Below, one piece after another: positions 1 to 9,931 of a stretch of DNA of 58,965 bases (positions are counted from its first letter, which is position 1; each line of letters opens with the position of its first letter). Source of the DNA: Oceanospirillaceae bacterium (GTDB taxonomy: Bacteria > Pseudomonadota > Gammaproteobacteria > Pseudomonadales > Balneatricaceae); assembly GCA_024640955.1 (NCBI GenBank), contig JAHEDZ010000005.1:40506-99470 (forward strand), written 5' to 3'. The notes below the pieces were generated by a model, which saw only the letters and a program-made list of their open reading frames with translations, was not told where the DNA came from and ran no database searches. The position numbers and the translations under genes were made by a program.

Positions 1-1569
1 TGCAGTTGCAGTTGCAGGAGCAGGGGTGCGAATCAGATGATCAAATGCACTCAGCGCAGCAGTAGCTCCTGCGCCCATCGAGATCACAATCTGCTTGTAG
101 GGCACATCGGTTGCGTCACCGGCACCGAATACACCGGGTAGATTAGTCGCGCCCTTGGCATCTATCTGAATCTCGCCGTGCGCTGATAGCGCGAGCTGAC
201 AACCTTTTAGCCACTCAGTGTTCGGGATCAGACCAATCTGCACAAAGATGCCTTCGAGTTCGATTCGATGTGTTTCGTTGGTGCTACGGTCGGTGTAGTT
301 GATCGCAGTTACGCGCTGGCTATCACCCTCAACTTCGGTGGTCTGCGCCATTTTGATGATGCGGATGTTGCCCATGGAGTTGGCTTTATCCTGCAGTACC
401 TGGTCGGCGCGCAAGGTGTCGCTGAACTCGAGTACAGTCACTTCCTTAACGATACCCGCTAGATCAATCGCCGCCTCAATACCTGAGTTGCCGCCACCGA
501 TCACCGCTACACGTTTGCCTTTGAACAGCGGACCGTCACAGTGCGGGCAGTAGGCCACGCCCTTGCCGCGGTACTCCTGCTCGCCAGGTACGTCCAGTTC
601 GCGCCAGCGTGCACCGGTCGCAAGAATTACAGAGCGTGCCTTGAGTGTTGCACCACTCTCAAGTTTGAGCGCGTGGTAGCCATCAGCCTCGCCCAGAGAT
701 GCGGCACGCTGATGCGTGATCAGGTCGACATCGTACTCTTTGACGTGCTGTTCCATCGCTGAAACAAGCTTAGGGCCCTCGGTGTAAGGAACAGAGATGA
801 GGTTCTCGATTCCCATCGTCTCCTGTACCTGACCGCCGAAATGCTCAGAGACCAGAGCGGTGCGAATGCCCTTGCGGGCGGCGTAGATCGCTGCTGCAGC
901 ACCTGCTGGGCCGCCCCCAACAACCATCACCTCGTAGGGCTCACGTTCGGAGAGCTCTGCTGCGGCGCGATCGGCGCCCGCCGTGTCGAGCTTGGCCAAG
1001 ATCTCTTCAAGCTCAGTACGGCCCTGTACGAATAGCTCACCGTTCAAAAAGACTGCAGGCACGGCCATCACCTGACGTGAGTCGACCTCGTGCTGGAACA
1101 GCGCGCCATCAATCATGGTCGCGCTGACGTTCGGATTCAGGCGCGCCATTAGGTTGAGCGCCTGTACCAGGTCTGGACAGTTCTGGCACGATAGTGAGAT
1201 GTAGATCTCAAAGTTCATCTTGCCCTGCAGACCTTTAATCTGCTGTTGCAACTGCTCCGAGGCCTTAGACGGATGTCCGCCGGCCTGCAGCAGTGCCAGG
1301 ATCAGTGAAGTGAACTCATGACCCATAGGGATACCAGCAAAGACCACACGTGGGGCTTTGTCGCCCTGTGCGGAGATCGCCATGGCTGGCTTACGATCGT
1401 TCTCCCAGCTCTCAACACTGATCAACGCAGAGCGCTCAGCCAGTAAATTCGCCAGGTTGCTCAGCTCCTGTCCCTTCGAGGACTCATCCGCAGCGAGGTG
1501 CAGGGTGATTGGCTGTTTGATATAGCCAAGGTAAGCATCAAGTTGTTTGAGGATGTTCGCATCTAACAT
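1..1569 (-). CDS. ahpF: Alkyl hydroperoxide reductase subunit F (3' end outside window)
   Basis: Flavoprotein disulfide reductase that passes electrons from NADH to the peroxiredoxin AhpC. Reading the minus strand from ATG at 1569 (preceded by GAGGT) gives 523 codons without a stop. The N-terminal thioredoxin-like part carries SLSCQNCPD (CxxC that reduces AhpC). The FAD/NAD part has VVGGGPAG, the redox-active YCPHCDGP and VIGGGNSG. E. coli AhpF ends after 521 residues at a point matching SAFDHLIRT here, so only a short tail is missing. The visible tail is Ala/Thr/Pro-rich because of a TGCAGT repeat at the window edge. It lies 114 bases downstream of ahpC, with a stable hairpin between them. 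Identification is secure; the C-terminus is not visible. Confidence 0.95.
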   Translation of the reverse strand, partial: MLDANILKQLDAYLGYIKQPITLHLAADESSKGQELSNLANLLAERSALISVESWENDRKPAMAISAQGDKAPRVVFAGIPMGHEFTSLILALLQAGGHPSKASEQLQQQIKGLQGKMNFEIYISLSCQNCPDLVQALNLMARLNPNVSATMIDGALFQHEVDSRQVMAVPAVFLNGELFVQGRTELEEILAKLDTAGADRAAAELSEREPYEVMVVGGGPAGAAAAIYAARKGIRTALVSEHFGGQVQETMGIENLISVPYTEGPKLVSAMEQHVKEYDVDLITHQRAASLGEADGYHALKLESGATLKARSVILATGARWRELDVPGEQEYRGKGVAYCPHCDGPLFKGKRVAVIGGGNSGIEAAIDLAGIVKEVTVLEFSDTLRADQVLQDKANSMGNIRIIKMAQTTEVEGDSQRVTAINYTDRSTNETHRIELEGIFVQIGLIPNTEWLKGCQLALSAHGEIQIDAKGATNLPGVFGAGDATDVPYKQIVISMGAGATAALSAFDHLIRTPAPATATA

Positions 1570-1638
1570 ATAGACCTCGATCTACAGCTTAAATTGTTTA
1601 GGGAAGGTGTTAAGAGCAGCGCCACAGCGCTTAAGGGT

Positions 1639-1660
1639 GAGGCCGCCGGCTGGCGACCTC
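1639..1660 (-). other. Intergenic hairpin between ahpC and ahpF
   Basis: On the minus-strand transcript a 9-bp stem (GAGGTCGCC / GGCGGCCTC, one U-G pair) closes on the loop AGCC. No T-run follows, so it is not a complete intrinsic terminator. Such hairpins often lower read-through or protect the upstream message, which would give more AhpC than AhpF. The structure is seen; the role is inference. Confidence 0.45.
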
Positions 1661-1683
1661 GAGTACTGCCGGCTAGGGATCGC

Positions 1684-2247
1684 TTAGATCTTGCCAACCA
1701 GGTCCAGTGAAGGAGCCAGAGTCTCTTCACCTTCTTTCCATTTAGCTGGGCAAACTTCACCTGGGTTTGCAGCAATGTACTGCACCGCTTTGATCTTACG
1801 CAGCAGCTCCTGAGCGTCACGGCCTACACCGCCCGCTGAGATCTCAACGATCTGGATCTGACCTTCTGGGTTGATTACGAAAGTACCGCGATCAGCCAGA
1901 CCAGCCTCTTCGATCATTACATTGAAGTTGCGAGTTATAGTACCTGTTGGATCGCCGATCATTGGGTACTGGATCTTGTTGATAGTCTCTGAAGAGTCGT
2001 GCCACGCTTTGTGAGTGAAGTGCGTGTCAGTAGAAACAGCGTAGATCTCAACGCCGCGAGCTTTGAACTCTTCGTAGTTGTCAGCCAGGTCACCCAGCTC
2101 AGTTGGACATACAAAAGTAAAGTCAGCAGGGTAGAAGAAAACTACAGACCACTTACCTTTGAGGTCGGCTTCAGATACTTCAACGAATTCGCCAGCGTGG
2201 AAGGCTGTAGCGTTAAACGGCTTAACTTCAGAATTGATGTAAGACAT
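1684..2247 (-). CDS. ahpC: Alkyl hydroperoxide reductase subunit C (peroxiredoxin)
   Basis: Typical 2-Cys peroxiredoxin that reduces hydrogen peroxide, organic hydroperoxides and peroxynitrite in the cytosol, and is itself recycled by AhpF. It has 187 residues, the same as E. coli AhpC. The peroxidatic cysteine is C47 in FVCPTE; the resolving cysteine is C166 in GEVCPAKW near the C-terminus. The start ATG at 2247 opens with [11 protein letters not shown], close to the family N-terminus. It is first in the ahpC-ahpF pair and is preceded by 172 AT-rich bases without a gene, which should hold the promoter. Confidence 0.97.
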   Translation of the reverse strand: MSYINSEVKPFNATAFHAGEFVEVSEADLKGKWSVVFFYPADFTFVCPTELGDLADNYEEFKARGVEIYAVSTDTHFTHKAWHDSSETINKIQYPMIGDPTGTITRNFNVMIEEAGLADRGTFVINPEGQIQIVEISAGGVGRDAQELLRKIKAVQYIAANPGEVCPAKWKEGEETLAPSLDLVGKI

Positions 2248-2311
2248 TCAGTAAAACTCCATCTATAGGTTGGTTGCTTGATCTTTAAGATGGAGCGCAT
2301 GTTAATAAAAT

Positions 2312-2351
2312 CTATTAGAGAGTAAAAATTGATAGTTTTTAGGAAGTCTAT
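2312..2351 (-). promoter_or_regulatory. Possible peroxide-responsive control region upstream of ahpC
   Basis: The AT-rich stretch upstream of ahpC contains CTAT at 2312-2315, ATTGATAG at 2328-2335 and CTAT at 2348-2351. ATAG/CTAT elements are the core of OxyR half-sites, and ahpC is a classic OxyR target. The spacings seen (16 and 12 bases) do not match the usual 7-base spacing, so this is a weak candidate only. Confidence 0.2.
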
Positions 2352-2419
2352 AAGAAAATTTTATGGACGTGCTCAGGTCGATAGTAATGACTAAAAAATA
2401 ATCAGTTGGAACTGGACCT

Positions 2420-4009
2420 CTAGGCTATTCCGCTAGCCTCAATTAACGCCTGAGTATAGGGGTTCTGTGGTTTGTGGAAGAGTCGTTCGGTCTCACCTTC
2501 CTCAATTAGCTCGCCGCCCTGCATCACCATAATGCGGTGGCTCAGGGCGCGCACCACGGCAAGATCGTGGCTAATAAAGAGGTAACTCAACTTGTAGCGG
2601 GACTGGAGATCTCGCAGCAGTTCGACAATCTGTTTCTGGACACTGCGATCGAGTGCCGAGGTGGGTTCATCCAGAACGATCAGCTTGGGCCTTAAAACTA
2701 GGGCGCGGGCGATAGCGATACGCTGGCGCTGGCCACCGGAAAATTCGTGTGGATAGCGATCGCGGATGCTCGGATCTAGCTGCACATCGTTGAGTGCATC
2801 GATCACCCGGCGCGCACGCTCACCACGATCGGTAACGCCTTGCACCTCCAGACCTTCGGCAACGATCTCCTCAATCGTCATGCGTGGGCTGAGGCTGCCG
2901 TAGGGGTCTTGGAAGACGATCTGCATCGACTGACGCAGTGGACGCAGCTCTACTTGGGTCTTGGCGTCGATTCGGGTCGACTCGAAACTGATAGCGCCCT
3001 CGCTGCGAATCAGTCGAAGAATCGCCATCGCCAGAGTGCTCTTGCCTGAACCAGACTCGCCAACGATGCCAAGCGTCTCGCCTTGACGCAGCTCAAGACT
3101 GATGTGGTTAACCGCTTTGACGTGGTCGTAGACGCGTTTAAACAGGCCACGTGTCAGTGGGAACCAGACCTTCATCTGTTCGGCGTTAAGTAGTACCGGC
3201 GCAGTTTCGCTGACCGGCTGCGGATGACCGCCGGGTTCTGCGTCCAGAAGACTCTGGGTGTATGGGTGTTCCGCTTGAGTAAAGATCTTGGCAGTCTCGG
3301 CTTGCTCGACAAGCACACCCTGATGCATCACACAGACGCGATGGGCATAGCGACGCACGATATTGAGGTCGTGAGTGATCAGCAGGATCGCCATACCGAG
3401 TTTCTGCTGCAGCTCTTGTAGTAGCTCAAGGATCTGCTGCTGAATGGTGACGTCCAGTGCGGTAGTAGGCTCGTCGGCAATTAAGAGCTCAGGTTCGTTA
3501 GCTAACGCCATTGCGATCATAACTCGCTGGCGTTGGCCGCCGGAGAGCTCGTGAGGGTAGGAGCTTAGACGGCGTTCGGCTTGAGGTATGCCGACCAGGT
3601 TGAGTAGCTCCAGTGCACGGATACGCGCTTTGTTACCACTGAGCCCTCTGTGTAGCCGCAGCGTCTCACCAATCTGCTTCTCCAGTGTGTGCAGTGGATT
3701 GAGCGAGGTCATCGGCTCCTGAAAGATATAACTAATACGGTTGCCACGAAGTTGGCGCAGTTGGGGCTCGGTCGCGTGCATCAGGGCCTGCTCGTGATAG
3801 TGGACCTCGCCTTGGGGGTACTCTGTACTTTCCGGTAGTAGTTTTAGTAGTGAGAGTGCGGTGACGGACTTACCTGAGCCCGACTCTCCCACCAGGGCCA
3901 GCGTCTCTGCAGGTTTAATCTCAAAACTCACCCCTTTAACAACCGATTCAGACTGCCCAGCAAAACGGATATGCAGGTTGTCGACCGTAAGTAGTGCATC
4001 CTGACTCAT
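2420..4009 (-). CDS. yejF: Peptide ABC transporter, duplicated ATPase (YejF type)
   Basis: ATP-hydrolysing subunit of a peptide importer, with two ATPase modules in one chain of 529 residues, as in E. coli YejF (529). Each half has a Walker A (GESGSGKS near residues 41-48 and again near 318), a signature (LSGGQRQR and FSGGQRQR) and a Walker B (LLIADEPT and LIVLDEPT). Each also has the C-terminal extension of the oligopeptide/nickel group. Its ATG overlaps the stop of yejE by 4 bases, so it is the last gene of a yejABEF operon. In enterobacteria this system imports oligopeptides and microcin C; the substrate here cannot be told from sequence. Confidence 0.93.
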   Translation of the reverse strand: MSQDALLTVDNLHIRFAGQSESVVKGVSFEIKPAETLALVGESGSGKSVTALSLLKLLPESTEYPQGEVHYHEQALMHATEPQLRQLRGNRISYIFQEPMTSLNPLHTLEKQIGETLRLHRGLSGNKARIRALELLNLVGIPQAERRLSSYPHELSGGQRQRVMIAMALANEPELLIADEPTTALDVTIQQQILELLQELQQKLGMAILLITHDLNIVRRYAHRVCVMHQGVLVEQAETAKIFTQAEHPYTQSLLDAEPGGHPQPVSETAPVLLNAEQMKVWFPLTRGLFKRVYDHVKAVNHISLELRQGETLGIVGESGSGKSTLAMAILRLIRSEGAISFESTRIDAKTQVELRPLRQSMQIVFQDPYGSLSPRMTIEEIVAEGLEVQGVTDRGERARRVIDALNDVQLDPSIRDRYPHEFSGGQRQRIAIARALVLRPKLIVLDEPTSALDRSVQKQIVELLRDLQSRYKLSYLFISHDLAVVRALSHRIMVMQGGELIEEGETERLFHKPQNPYTQALIEASGIA

Positions 4010-5037
4010 ATCGATTTCCTCGGATCAAAGGCATCACGTACACCCTCGCCAATGAAGATCAGCAGTGTCAGCATCACCGATAGTGACAGGAAGGCACTGA
4101 TTCCTAGCCAGGGTGCATGCAGGTTCTCTTTACCCTGAGCGACCAGTTCACCCAGAGAGGGCGACCCAGGTGGTAGGCCAAAGCCGAGGAAGTCGAGCGC
4201 GGTAAGCGTGACTAACGAGCCATTAAAGATAAACGGCATAAAGGTGAGCGTGGCGACCATCGCATTCGGCAGTACATGGCGAAACATGATGACGCGGTTG
4301 GGCTGGCCGAGCGCGCGTGCAGCGCGCACATACTCAAGGTTGCGGGCGCGCAGAAATTCGGCTCGCACAACATCGACGAGATTCATCCAAGAGAAGAGCA
4401 GCATGATTCCCAGCAGCCACCAGAAGTTGGGTTCCACCAAGCTGGCGAGGATTATTAACAAGAAGAGTACGGGTAGACCTGACCAGATCTCAATAAAGCG
4501 CTGCATCAGAAGATCCAGACGGCCGCCATAGTAGCCTTGCATGGCGCCGGCAACGATTCCGATCACCGAGCTGGCCAGCGTAAGCACCAGTGCAAAGAGC
4601 ACTGAGATGCGGAAGCCGTAAATAAGCCGCGCCACTACATCGCGCCCTTGGTCGTCAGTACCGAGCCAATTAACCGCTGTAGGCGGGGAGGGGGCGGGCT
4701 GATCGAGGTCGAAGTTGATCGTATCGTAACTAAATCGAATCAACGGCCAGAATACCTGCCCCTCCTGCTCCTCGATGAGCTCAATGATATAGGGGTCACG
4801 GTAGTCGACCCGCGCCTCGAAATCGCCACCAAAATCGAGCTCGGTGTACTCGGTGAAGAGTGGATAGAAGTTAGCTTGCGGCGTTGTAATTACTAGCGGC
4901 TTGTCATTGGCAAGAAGCTCGGCAAAGAGCGTCAGCACGAAGAGGACGCTGAAGATCAAGAGTGACCACCAGGCACGTTTGTTGGAGCGGAAGTTGAGCC
5001 AGCGTCGGCGCTGTAGTGGGGTCAGTTCCATACTCAC
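4006..5037 (-). CDS. yejE: Peptide ABC transporter permease (YejE type)
   Basis: Inner-membrane permease of 343 residues. A cytoplasmic N-terminus ([20 protein letters not shown]) leads to TM1. A long periplasmic section with [16 protein letters not shown], the hallmark of OppC/DppC-type permeases, comes before five further membrane segments. The EAA-like loop is around [21 protein letters not shown]. It pairs with YejB to form the channel energised by YejF. It overlaps yejB upstream and yejF downstream by 4 bases each, so translation is probably coupled. Confidence 0.93.
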   Translation of the reverse strand: MSMELTPLQRRRWLNFRSNKRAWWSLLIFSVLFVLTLFAELLANDKPLVITTPQANFYPLFTEYTELDFGGDFEARVDYRDPYIIELIEEQEGQVFWPLIRFSYDTINFDLDQPAPSPPTAVNWLGTDDQGRDVVARLIYGFRISVLFALVLTLASSVIGIVAGAMQGYYGGRLDLLMQRFIEIWSGLPVLFLLIILASLVEPNFWWLLGIMLLFSWMNLVDVVRAEFLRARNLEYVRAARALGQPNRVIMFRHVLPNAMVATLTFMPFIFNGSLVTLTALDFLGFGLPPGSPSLGELVAQGKENLHAPWLGISAFLSLSVMLTLLIFIGEGVRDAFDPRKSI

Positions 5038-6128
5038 ATATCCCGGCTCTCGAAGTCGATGCGCGGATCGACCAGGGTGTAAGTGATATCGGAGATCAAC
5101 TTGAGCAGCAGTCCGACTAGCGTAAAGATATAGAGCGTACCAAAAATTACCGGGTAGTCGCGGTTAATAACGGCTTCGTAGCCGAGTAGGCCGAGCCCAT
5201 CGAGAGAGAAGATCACCTCAATGAGCATCGAGCCGGTGAAGAATATCCCGATCAATGCCGCCGGCATCCCGGCAATGATCAGCAGCATCGCATTACGAAA
5301 GACGTGACCGTAGAGCACCTCGCTCATCTTCAACCCTTTGGCGCGCGCGGTAAGTACATACTGCTTGTGTATCTCATCGAGGAAGGCGTTTTTCGTCAAC
5401 ATGGTCAATGTTGCAAAACTAGAAATGACCGACGCCAGAATCGGCAGTGCCAGATGCCAGAAGTAGTCGCCGATCTTCTCGATCAGGCTCATCTCCTCCC
5501 AGCCGGGGGAGGTGAGTCCACGTAGTGGGAACCAGTCTAGGTAGGTGCCACCTGCAAAGATCACAATAAGCAGAATAGCGAAGAGGAAGTTGGGTATGGC
5601 GTAGCCGACGATAATGAATGAAGATGTCCATACATCGAATGGCGTGCCATCTTTGACCGCTTTTCTGATACCTAGGGGGATGGATACCAGATAAGTGATC
5701 AGCGTAGTCCAGAGCCCCAGAGAGATTGAAACCGGCATCTTCTCAATAATCAGATCTACAACGGGTTTATCACTGAAGAAGCTGCGTCCAAAATCAAACG
5801 TCAGATAGTCGCCAACCATTTTAAAGAAGCGCTCATGCGCCGGTTTATCAAAGCCGTAGAGCTTCTCAATCTCGGCAACCAGCACCGGATCCATCCCTTG
5901 CGCGCCGCGGTACTTACTATCGTTGCCAGAGGACGCATCGGCGCTGATGTCTGATTTTTCGCCGGAACCAATACGACTGGTGGCATCGACCGCGATACCC
6001 TGCATATGTGCGAGCGCCTGCTCCACTGGCCCGCCAGGGGCCAGTTGAATAATCATAAAGTTTAGCAAAAGTATGCCAAACAGGGTCGGTATGATCAGTA
6101 ACAGACGCCGAACAATGTAGGCGGCCAT
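5034..6128 (-). CDS. yejB: Peptide ABC transporter permease (YejB type)
   Basis: Inner-membrane permease of 364 residues, the same length as E. coli YejB. TM1 ([18 protein letters not shown]) is followed by [11 protein letters not shown] hydrophilic periplasmic insert (about residues 40-75, rich in Ser/Asp/Gly) then leads to the five-helix permease core with [20 protein letters not shown] as EAA loop. The insert is normal for YejB. AAGGAG six bases before ATG 6128 overlaps the stop of yejA, giving a tight operon. Confidence 0.93.
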   Translation of the reverse strand: MAAYIVRRLLLIIPTLFGILLLNFMIIQLAPGGPVEQALAHMQGIAVDATSRIGSGEKSDISADASSGNDSKYRGAQGMDPVLVAEIEKLYGFDKPAHERFFKMVGDYLTFDFGRSFFSDKPVVDLIIEKMPVSISLGLWTTLITYLVSIPLGIRKAVKDGTPFDVWTSSFIIVGYAIPNFLFAILLIVIFAGGTYLDWFPLRGLTSPGWEEMSLIEKIGDYFWHLALPILASVISSFATLTMLTKNAFLDEIHKQYVLTARAKGLKMSEVLYGHVFRNAMLLIIAGMPAALIGIFFTGSMLIEVIFSLDGLGLLGYEAVINRDYPVIFGTLYIFTLVGLLLKLISDITYTLVDPRIDFESRDM

Positions 6129-6137
6129 CTTGTCTCC

Positions 6138-7931
6138 TTAGTTGGTCTCTTTAGACCACCAGGTATCAAGGCCCAGCGCGTAGGTTGGGCGGGTTTCTGG
6201 GAAGCCAAACTTATCCCAGTAGGCGATTCGATGTGACGCGATGTGGAATTGCGGCACTACGAAGTGGTTCCACTGCAGGACACGATCAAGTGCGCGCGCG
6301 CGTAGTACCAGTTGCTCTCGATTAGGTGCCTGAATCAACAACTCTACCAATCGATCGATCGCAGCGTCTTTGATACCTATCAGGTTGCGGCTGCCGGGTT
6401 GATCGGCGGCCTCAGAGCCCCAGAACTCACGCTGCTCATTACCCGGTGAGCTGGACTGCCCGAAGCTGCCAACAATCATATCGAAGTCGGTTTCGCGCAA
6501 GCGATTGATGTACTGTGATACGTCAACGATACGGATACTCACCTCCATACCGAGCTTCTCTAGATTCTGTATAAATGGCGCTACGACACGCTCAAAATCC
6601 TTCTGCACCAGCAGGATTTCAAACTTGAACTCATCACCGTTGCCGTTCTTCAGGGTTCCTGCATCGAGGTTCCAACCCGCTTCTCGCAGTAGCTTGAGCG
6701 CTTCACGCAGTTGCATGCGGTTACGACCATCGCCCTTAGTGGTTGGTGCACGGTAGACCTCAGTGAATACCTCATCTGGGATCTGGCCACGCAGTGGCTC
6801 CAGGATCTCTAACTCAGCCGCTGTTGGTAGCTCAGTTGCCGCCATCTCTGAGTTGGAGAAGAAGCTGTGACTGCGTGTATAGGCATCGTAGAAGAGGTTG
6901 GCATTGGTCCACTCGAAGTCGAAGCCGAGTGTAATCGCCTGACGTACCCCCTTGTCTTCGAATAGATCGCGACGGGTATTCATAATAAATGCCTGCATTC
7001 CCGCTGGGTTGGCGTCATCCACCAGTTCACGTTTCGCACGTCCATCGTCAAAGGCTGGGCCGGTGTAGCCGGTCGCCCAGTTCTTTGAAGAGTTCTCCTC
7101 GCGGAAGTCGTACTGACCAGCTTTGAACGCTTCAAGCGCTACAGTGCTGTCGCGGTAGTAGTCGTAGATCATCTGATCGAAGTTGTAGCGCCCCTTGTTG
7201 ACCGCGAGGTCTACACCCCAGTAGTCGGCGTTGCGCTGATAAGTGATGCTGCGTCCTGGATCAATATCACCAACTAGATAGGGACCTGATCCAAGAATAG
7301 GGTCCAAAGATGGCGCTGCAAATTCACGCGATGCCCAGTACTCGGCACTCATGATTGGCACTTCGCCAACAATCAGCGGTAGCTCAAGGTTCTCCTCTTC
7401 ACCAAAATCGAAACGTACGGTCAAACCGTCGTTGAGTGAGGAGATATTGCTGATGTTTTTGTAGTAGGCCTTGTAGAAGGGGCTACCCTCTTCGCGCAGT
7501 AGGCGAAAAGTCTCAATCACATCATCGGCACGTACCGGTGATCCGTCACTGAACTGAGCCGCCTCTCGGAGATCAAACTCGACCCACTTGCGGTCTTCAG
7601 GCATACGGATAGTCTCAGCGAGTAGCCCGTACTGAGTAAAGGGTTCATCTAACGAACGCCCCATCAGGCTATCGAACAGCAGGCCGATGCCACTCGCTGA
7701 GGTGCCTTTTACGATAAAGGGGTTGAAGCTATCAAAGGTGCCAATAGCGGCCTGGCGGAAACCACCGCCTTTGGGCGCATCTGGGTTGGCATAAGAAAAA
7801 TGAGTGAATTCAGCTGGATACTTTAGATCTCCGTGCATAGCTAAGCCGTGTGACTCTGGGGTGGCCGCCTGCACTAACGAAGAGCTGATTAACACCAGTG
7901 ACGCAAGACTCTGACGCCAGCGTAACTTCAT
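6138..7931 (-). CDS. yejA: Periplasmic peptide-binding protein (YejA type, SBP family 5)
   Basis: Extracellular solute-binding protein that delivers peptides to YejBEF. It has 597 residues (E. coli YejA 604). A signal peptide (MKLRWRQSLASLVLISSSLV, cleavage near QAATPE) is followed by the family start HGLAMHGDLKYPAEFTHFSY. Further on are SGIGLLFDSLMG and the C-terminal VVPQFHIASHRIAYWDKFG. It is the first gene of yejABEF, with AAGGAG 6 bases before ATG 7931. A small inverted repeat sits just upstream. The ligand is unknown; relatives bind oligopeptides and microcin C-like compounds. Confidence 0.92.
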   Translation of the reverse strand: MKLRWRQSLASLVLISSSLVQAATPESHGLAMHGDLKYPAEFTHFSYANPDAPKGGGFRQAAIGTFDSFNPFIVKGTSASGIGLLFDSLMGRSLDEPFTQYGLLAETIRMPEDRKWVEFDLREAAQFSDGSPVRADDVIETFRLLREEGSPFYKAYYKNISNISSLNDGLTVRFDFGEEENLELPLIVGEVPIMSAEYWASREFAAPSLDPILGSGPYLVGDIDPGRSITYQRNADYWGVDLAVNKGRYNFDQMIYDYYRDSTVALEAFKAGQYDFREENSSKNWATGYTGPAFDDGRAKRELVDDANPAGMQAFIMNTRRDLFEDKGVRQAITLGFDFEWTNANLFYDAYTRSHSFFSNSEMAATELPTAAELEILEPLRGQIPDEVFTEVYRAPTTKGDGRNRMQLREALKLLREAGWNLDAGTLKNGNGDEFKFEILLVQKDFERVVAPFIQNLEKLGMEVSIRIVDVSQYINRLRETDFDMIVGSFGQSSSPGNEQREFWGSEAADQPGSRNLIGIKDAAIDRLVELLIQAPNREQLVLRARALDRVLQWNHFVVPQFHIASHRIAYWDKFGFPETRPTYALGLDTWWSKETN

Positions 7932-7954
7932 CTAAGACTCCTTATCTATCGCAA

Positions 7955-7970
7955 CTTATTATCCAATAAG
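7955..7970 (-). promoter_or_regulatory. Inverted repeat in the leader of yejABEF
   Basis: CTTATT-N4-AATAAG lies 24-39 bases before the yejA start. It is a perfect 6-bp inverted repeat in an AT-rich 78-base gap. It could be an operator or a weak hairpin. No regulator is identified. Confidence 0.25.
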
Positions 7971-8009
7971 TAAACGTTAAAAATCGGGATCTGTCGACTC
8001 TGTCTGCAG

Positions 8010-8252
8010 TTATTGTGTCAGCTGATTCGCAAGTTGCTCAAGTCGGCGGTAGCGCTCTGCACGAGGGACACCCTGATGTTTGAGTTCGTTGTCGAGCGTC
8101 GTCAGCTGTTCAAGCTTGGCTGCATCCCCGGACGACAGGGTTTTCAGCAGGTCTCTGTCGACCCACTGGTGCACTCTTTTAATCAATACGAACTTAAAAA
8201 GAAAAGCGAGCAGTACCGAGATCACAATTATTGCGATCGAGAGCCAGTCCAT
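8010..8252 (-). CDS. Small single-pass membrane protein of unknown function
   Basis: 80 residues. One N-terminal membrane segment (WLSIAIIVISVLLAFLFKFV, about residues 3-22) is followed by a charged, helical cytoplasmic tail (RDLLKTLSSGDAAKLEQL, then LKHQGVPRAERYRRLEQL). The start overlaps the mltD stop by one base (TAATG), so it is co-translated with the transglycosylase. The tail has no motif I recognise. The tight coupling suggests an envelope role, but that is inference from context only. Confidence 0.65.
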   Translation of the reverse strand: MDWLSIAIIVISVLLAFLFKFVLIKRVHQWVDRDLLKTLSSGDAAKLEQLTTLDNELKHQGVPRAERYRRLEQLANQLTQ

Positions 8253-9832
8253 TAGCTCTGATTAGGTGTGGCGGATACGACCAGTTTCTGCCCAGGGCGC
8301 AGCAAGGAGTCAATGCTGAGACCGTTCCACTCCAGCAGCTGCGTTACGCTGACTGAGTATTTGGCCGCGATGGCGCCCAGATTATCACCGGACTGTACCG
8401 TGTGAGCCTTCGCCATAGCGTCACTGATACGCGGTGCATCTACGTAGACAACGAGCTTCTGATTGATACCGAGTGTCTGTTTAACACCCATCTCATTCCA
8501 GCGGGCTATCTGTTTAGGCGTTGTGCCGTAGAGCTGCGAGATGCTCCATAGTGATTCGCCAGAGGCAACAGCGTGAATCTGCTTCGCTTTGCCGCTAGGA
8601 GCCTTGCCTGCCAGGCGCTTTTCGGCGCGCTGATCGACGCTTAGAGCATAAGCAGATGCATCTACCAGTGCAGCCGGAATCAGTAGCGATTGGCCCACAC
8701 GGATCAGGTGGCCTTTAATCTTGTTAGTGCTCTGTACCGAGGCGACGCTCGTGTTGAAGCGCTGCGCGATACCACCCAGCGTATCACCTGGCCTAACTTC
8801 GTAACGCGCCCAACTCATGCGCTCGGAGCCGTCGATCTGAGCTAGACGATCAGCAAATATGGGAGCTTTGTCGATTGGGATAAGCAGATGGTGAGGACCC
8901 TCTGGGTCAGTTGCCCAGCGGCTGAAGCCTGGGTTCAGCTGATAGATCTGTTCAATCTCAACGCCAGCAAATTCGGCTGCGCGCGCGAGATCTATCTGAC
9001 CTCCGGTTTCGACGATCTGGAAGCGCGGTTTATCCACTAGGGGAGAGAGGCTTAAACCTTGCGCTTCGGGATTACGGAAGATTTCAGAGATCGCCAGCAA
9101 CTTAGGTATGTAAGCACGGGTCTCCTTGGGTAGGTCGAGATTCCAGAAATCAGTGGCTTTGCCACGCTTCAGATTCTTTTTAATCGCCTTGCCAACGGTA
9201 CCCTCGCCGGCATTGTAGGCAGCCAGTGCCAGCAACCAGTCGTTATCAAAATAGCGGTGCAGGTACTCAAGGTAGTCAAGCGCTGCATCGGTTGAAGCGA
9301 CTACATCACGACGGCCGTCGTACCACCAGTTGCGTTTCAAACCGAAGTGGTCACCTGTGCTTGGGATGAACTGCCAAAGGCCAGCGGCACGAGCAGGTGA
9401 CTTCACCATCGGGTCGTAGCTACTTTCGATAACCGGGAGTAGGGCGAGCTCCGCTGGCATATCTCGCTTGAGTACTTCATGCAGAATGTAGTGGTAGTAA
9501 CGTGACGCACGCACGACTACTTTGTCGAGGTATCGGTCGTGCTTGGCGTACCATTTTATGCGCGCCTGGACCTTCTCATTATCGGGCGAGCGCGGAAGGG
9601 CCATATTTTCGCGCGTTAGCTGCCAAAGGTCCTTAGCTTGCTGTTTCTCTTCGAGTGACAGGAGAACGGATTTGACCGCTTGCTCGGGAGCTGCGGTGCT
9701 CTGGCGTTTGACGTATCGGACCGGCGCTTCCTGCGAAGAGATTGCAGTATCCTGCTGCGGCGCGACGGTCTGACAGCCAGAAATAAACAGCACTATGAGT
9801 GATGCTACAGCAATTTTGGCGTGACGAACCAT
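8252..9832 (-). CDS. mltD: Membrane-bound lytic murein transglycosylase D with three LysM domains
   Basis: Lipoprotein that cleaves peptidoglycan glycan strands non-hydrolytically, leaving 1,6-anhydro ends. It has 526 residues. The lipobox FISGC (Cys about 20) marks outer-membrane anchoring. The SLT domain (about 115-260) contains the catalytic Glu in PVIESSYDP, then AAGLWQFIPSTG and LALAAYNAGEGTV. Three LysM repeats follow, beginning YEVRPGDTL, HAVASGESLW and HTVQSGDNL. E. coli MltD has two LysM copies, so this one has an extra wall-binding module. The start at 9832 is supported by AGG nine bases upstream. It is divergent from nothing and lies directly downstream of gloB on the same strand. 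Confidence 0.95.
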   Translation of the reverse strand: MVRHAKIAVASLIVLFISGCQTVAPQQDTAISSQEAPVRYVKRQSTAAPEQAVKSVLLSLEEKQQAKDLWQLTRENMALPRSPDNEKVQARIKWYAKHDRYLDKVVVRASRYYHYILHEVLKRDMPAELALLPVIESSYDPMVKSPARAAGLWQFIPSTGDHFGLKRNWWYDGRRDVVASTDAALDYLEYLHRYFDNDWLLALAAYNAGEGTVGKAIKKNLKRGKATDFWNLDLPKETRAYIPKLLAISEIFRNPEAQGLSLSPLVDKPRFQIVETGGQIDLARAAEFAGVEIEQIYQLNPGFSRWATDPEGPHHLLIPIDKAPIFADRLAQIDGSERMSWARYEVRPGDTLGGIAQRFNTSVASVQSTNKIKGHLIRVGQSLLIPAALVDASAYALSVDQRAEKRLAGKAPSGKAKQIHAVASGESLWSISQLYGTTPKQIARWNEMGVKQTLGINQKLVVYVDAPRISDAMAKAHTVQSGDNLGAIAAKYSVSVTQLLEWNGLSIDSLLRPGQKLVVSATPNQS

Positions 9833-9931
9833 TAAGTAAAACCTGACAAATGTGACTCGAAAAAGTACGCCGGATTTTACGTCTCAGATCGTTTAACGTC
9901 AAATTTGTTAATTTTTCATTAAGGAAAGTTT

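Noticed and set aside
2312-2351. Firm OxyR site upstream of ahpC
   Set aside because: The half-site-like elements have the wrong spacing, so only a low-confidence regulatory entry was kept.
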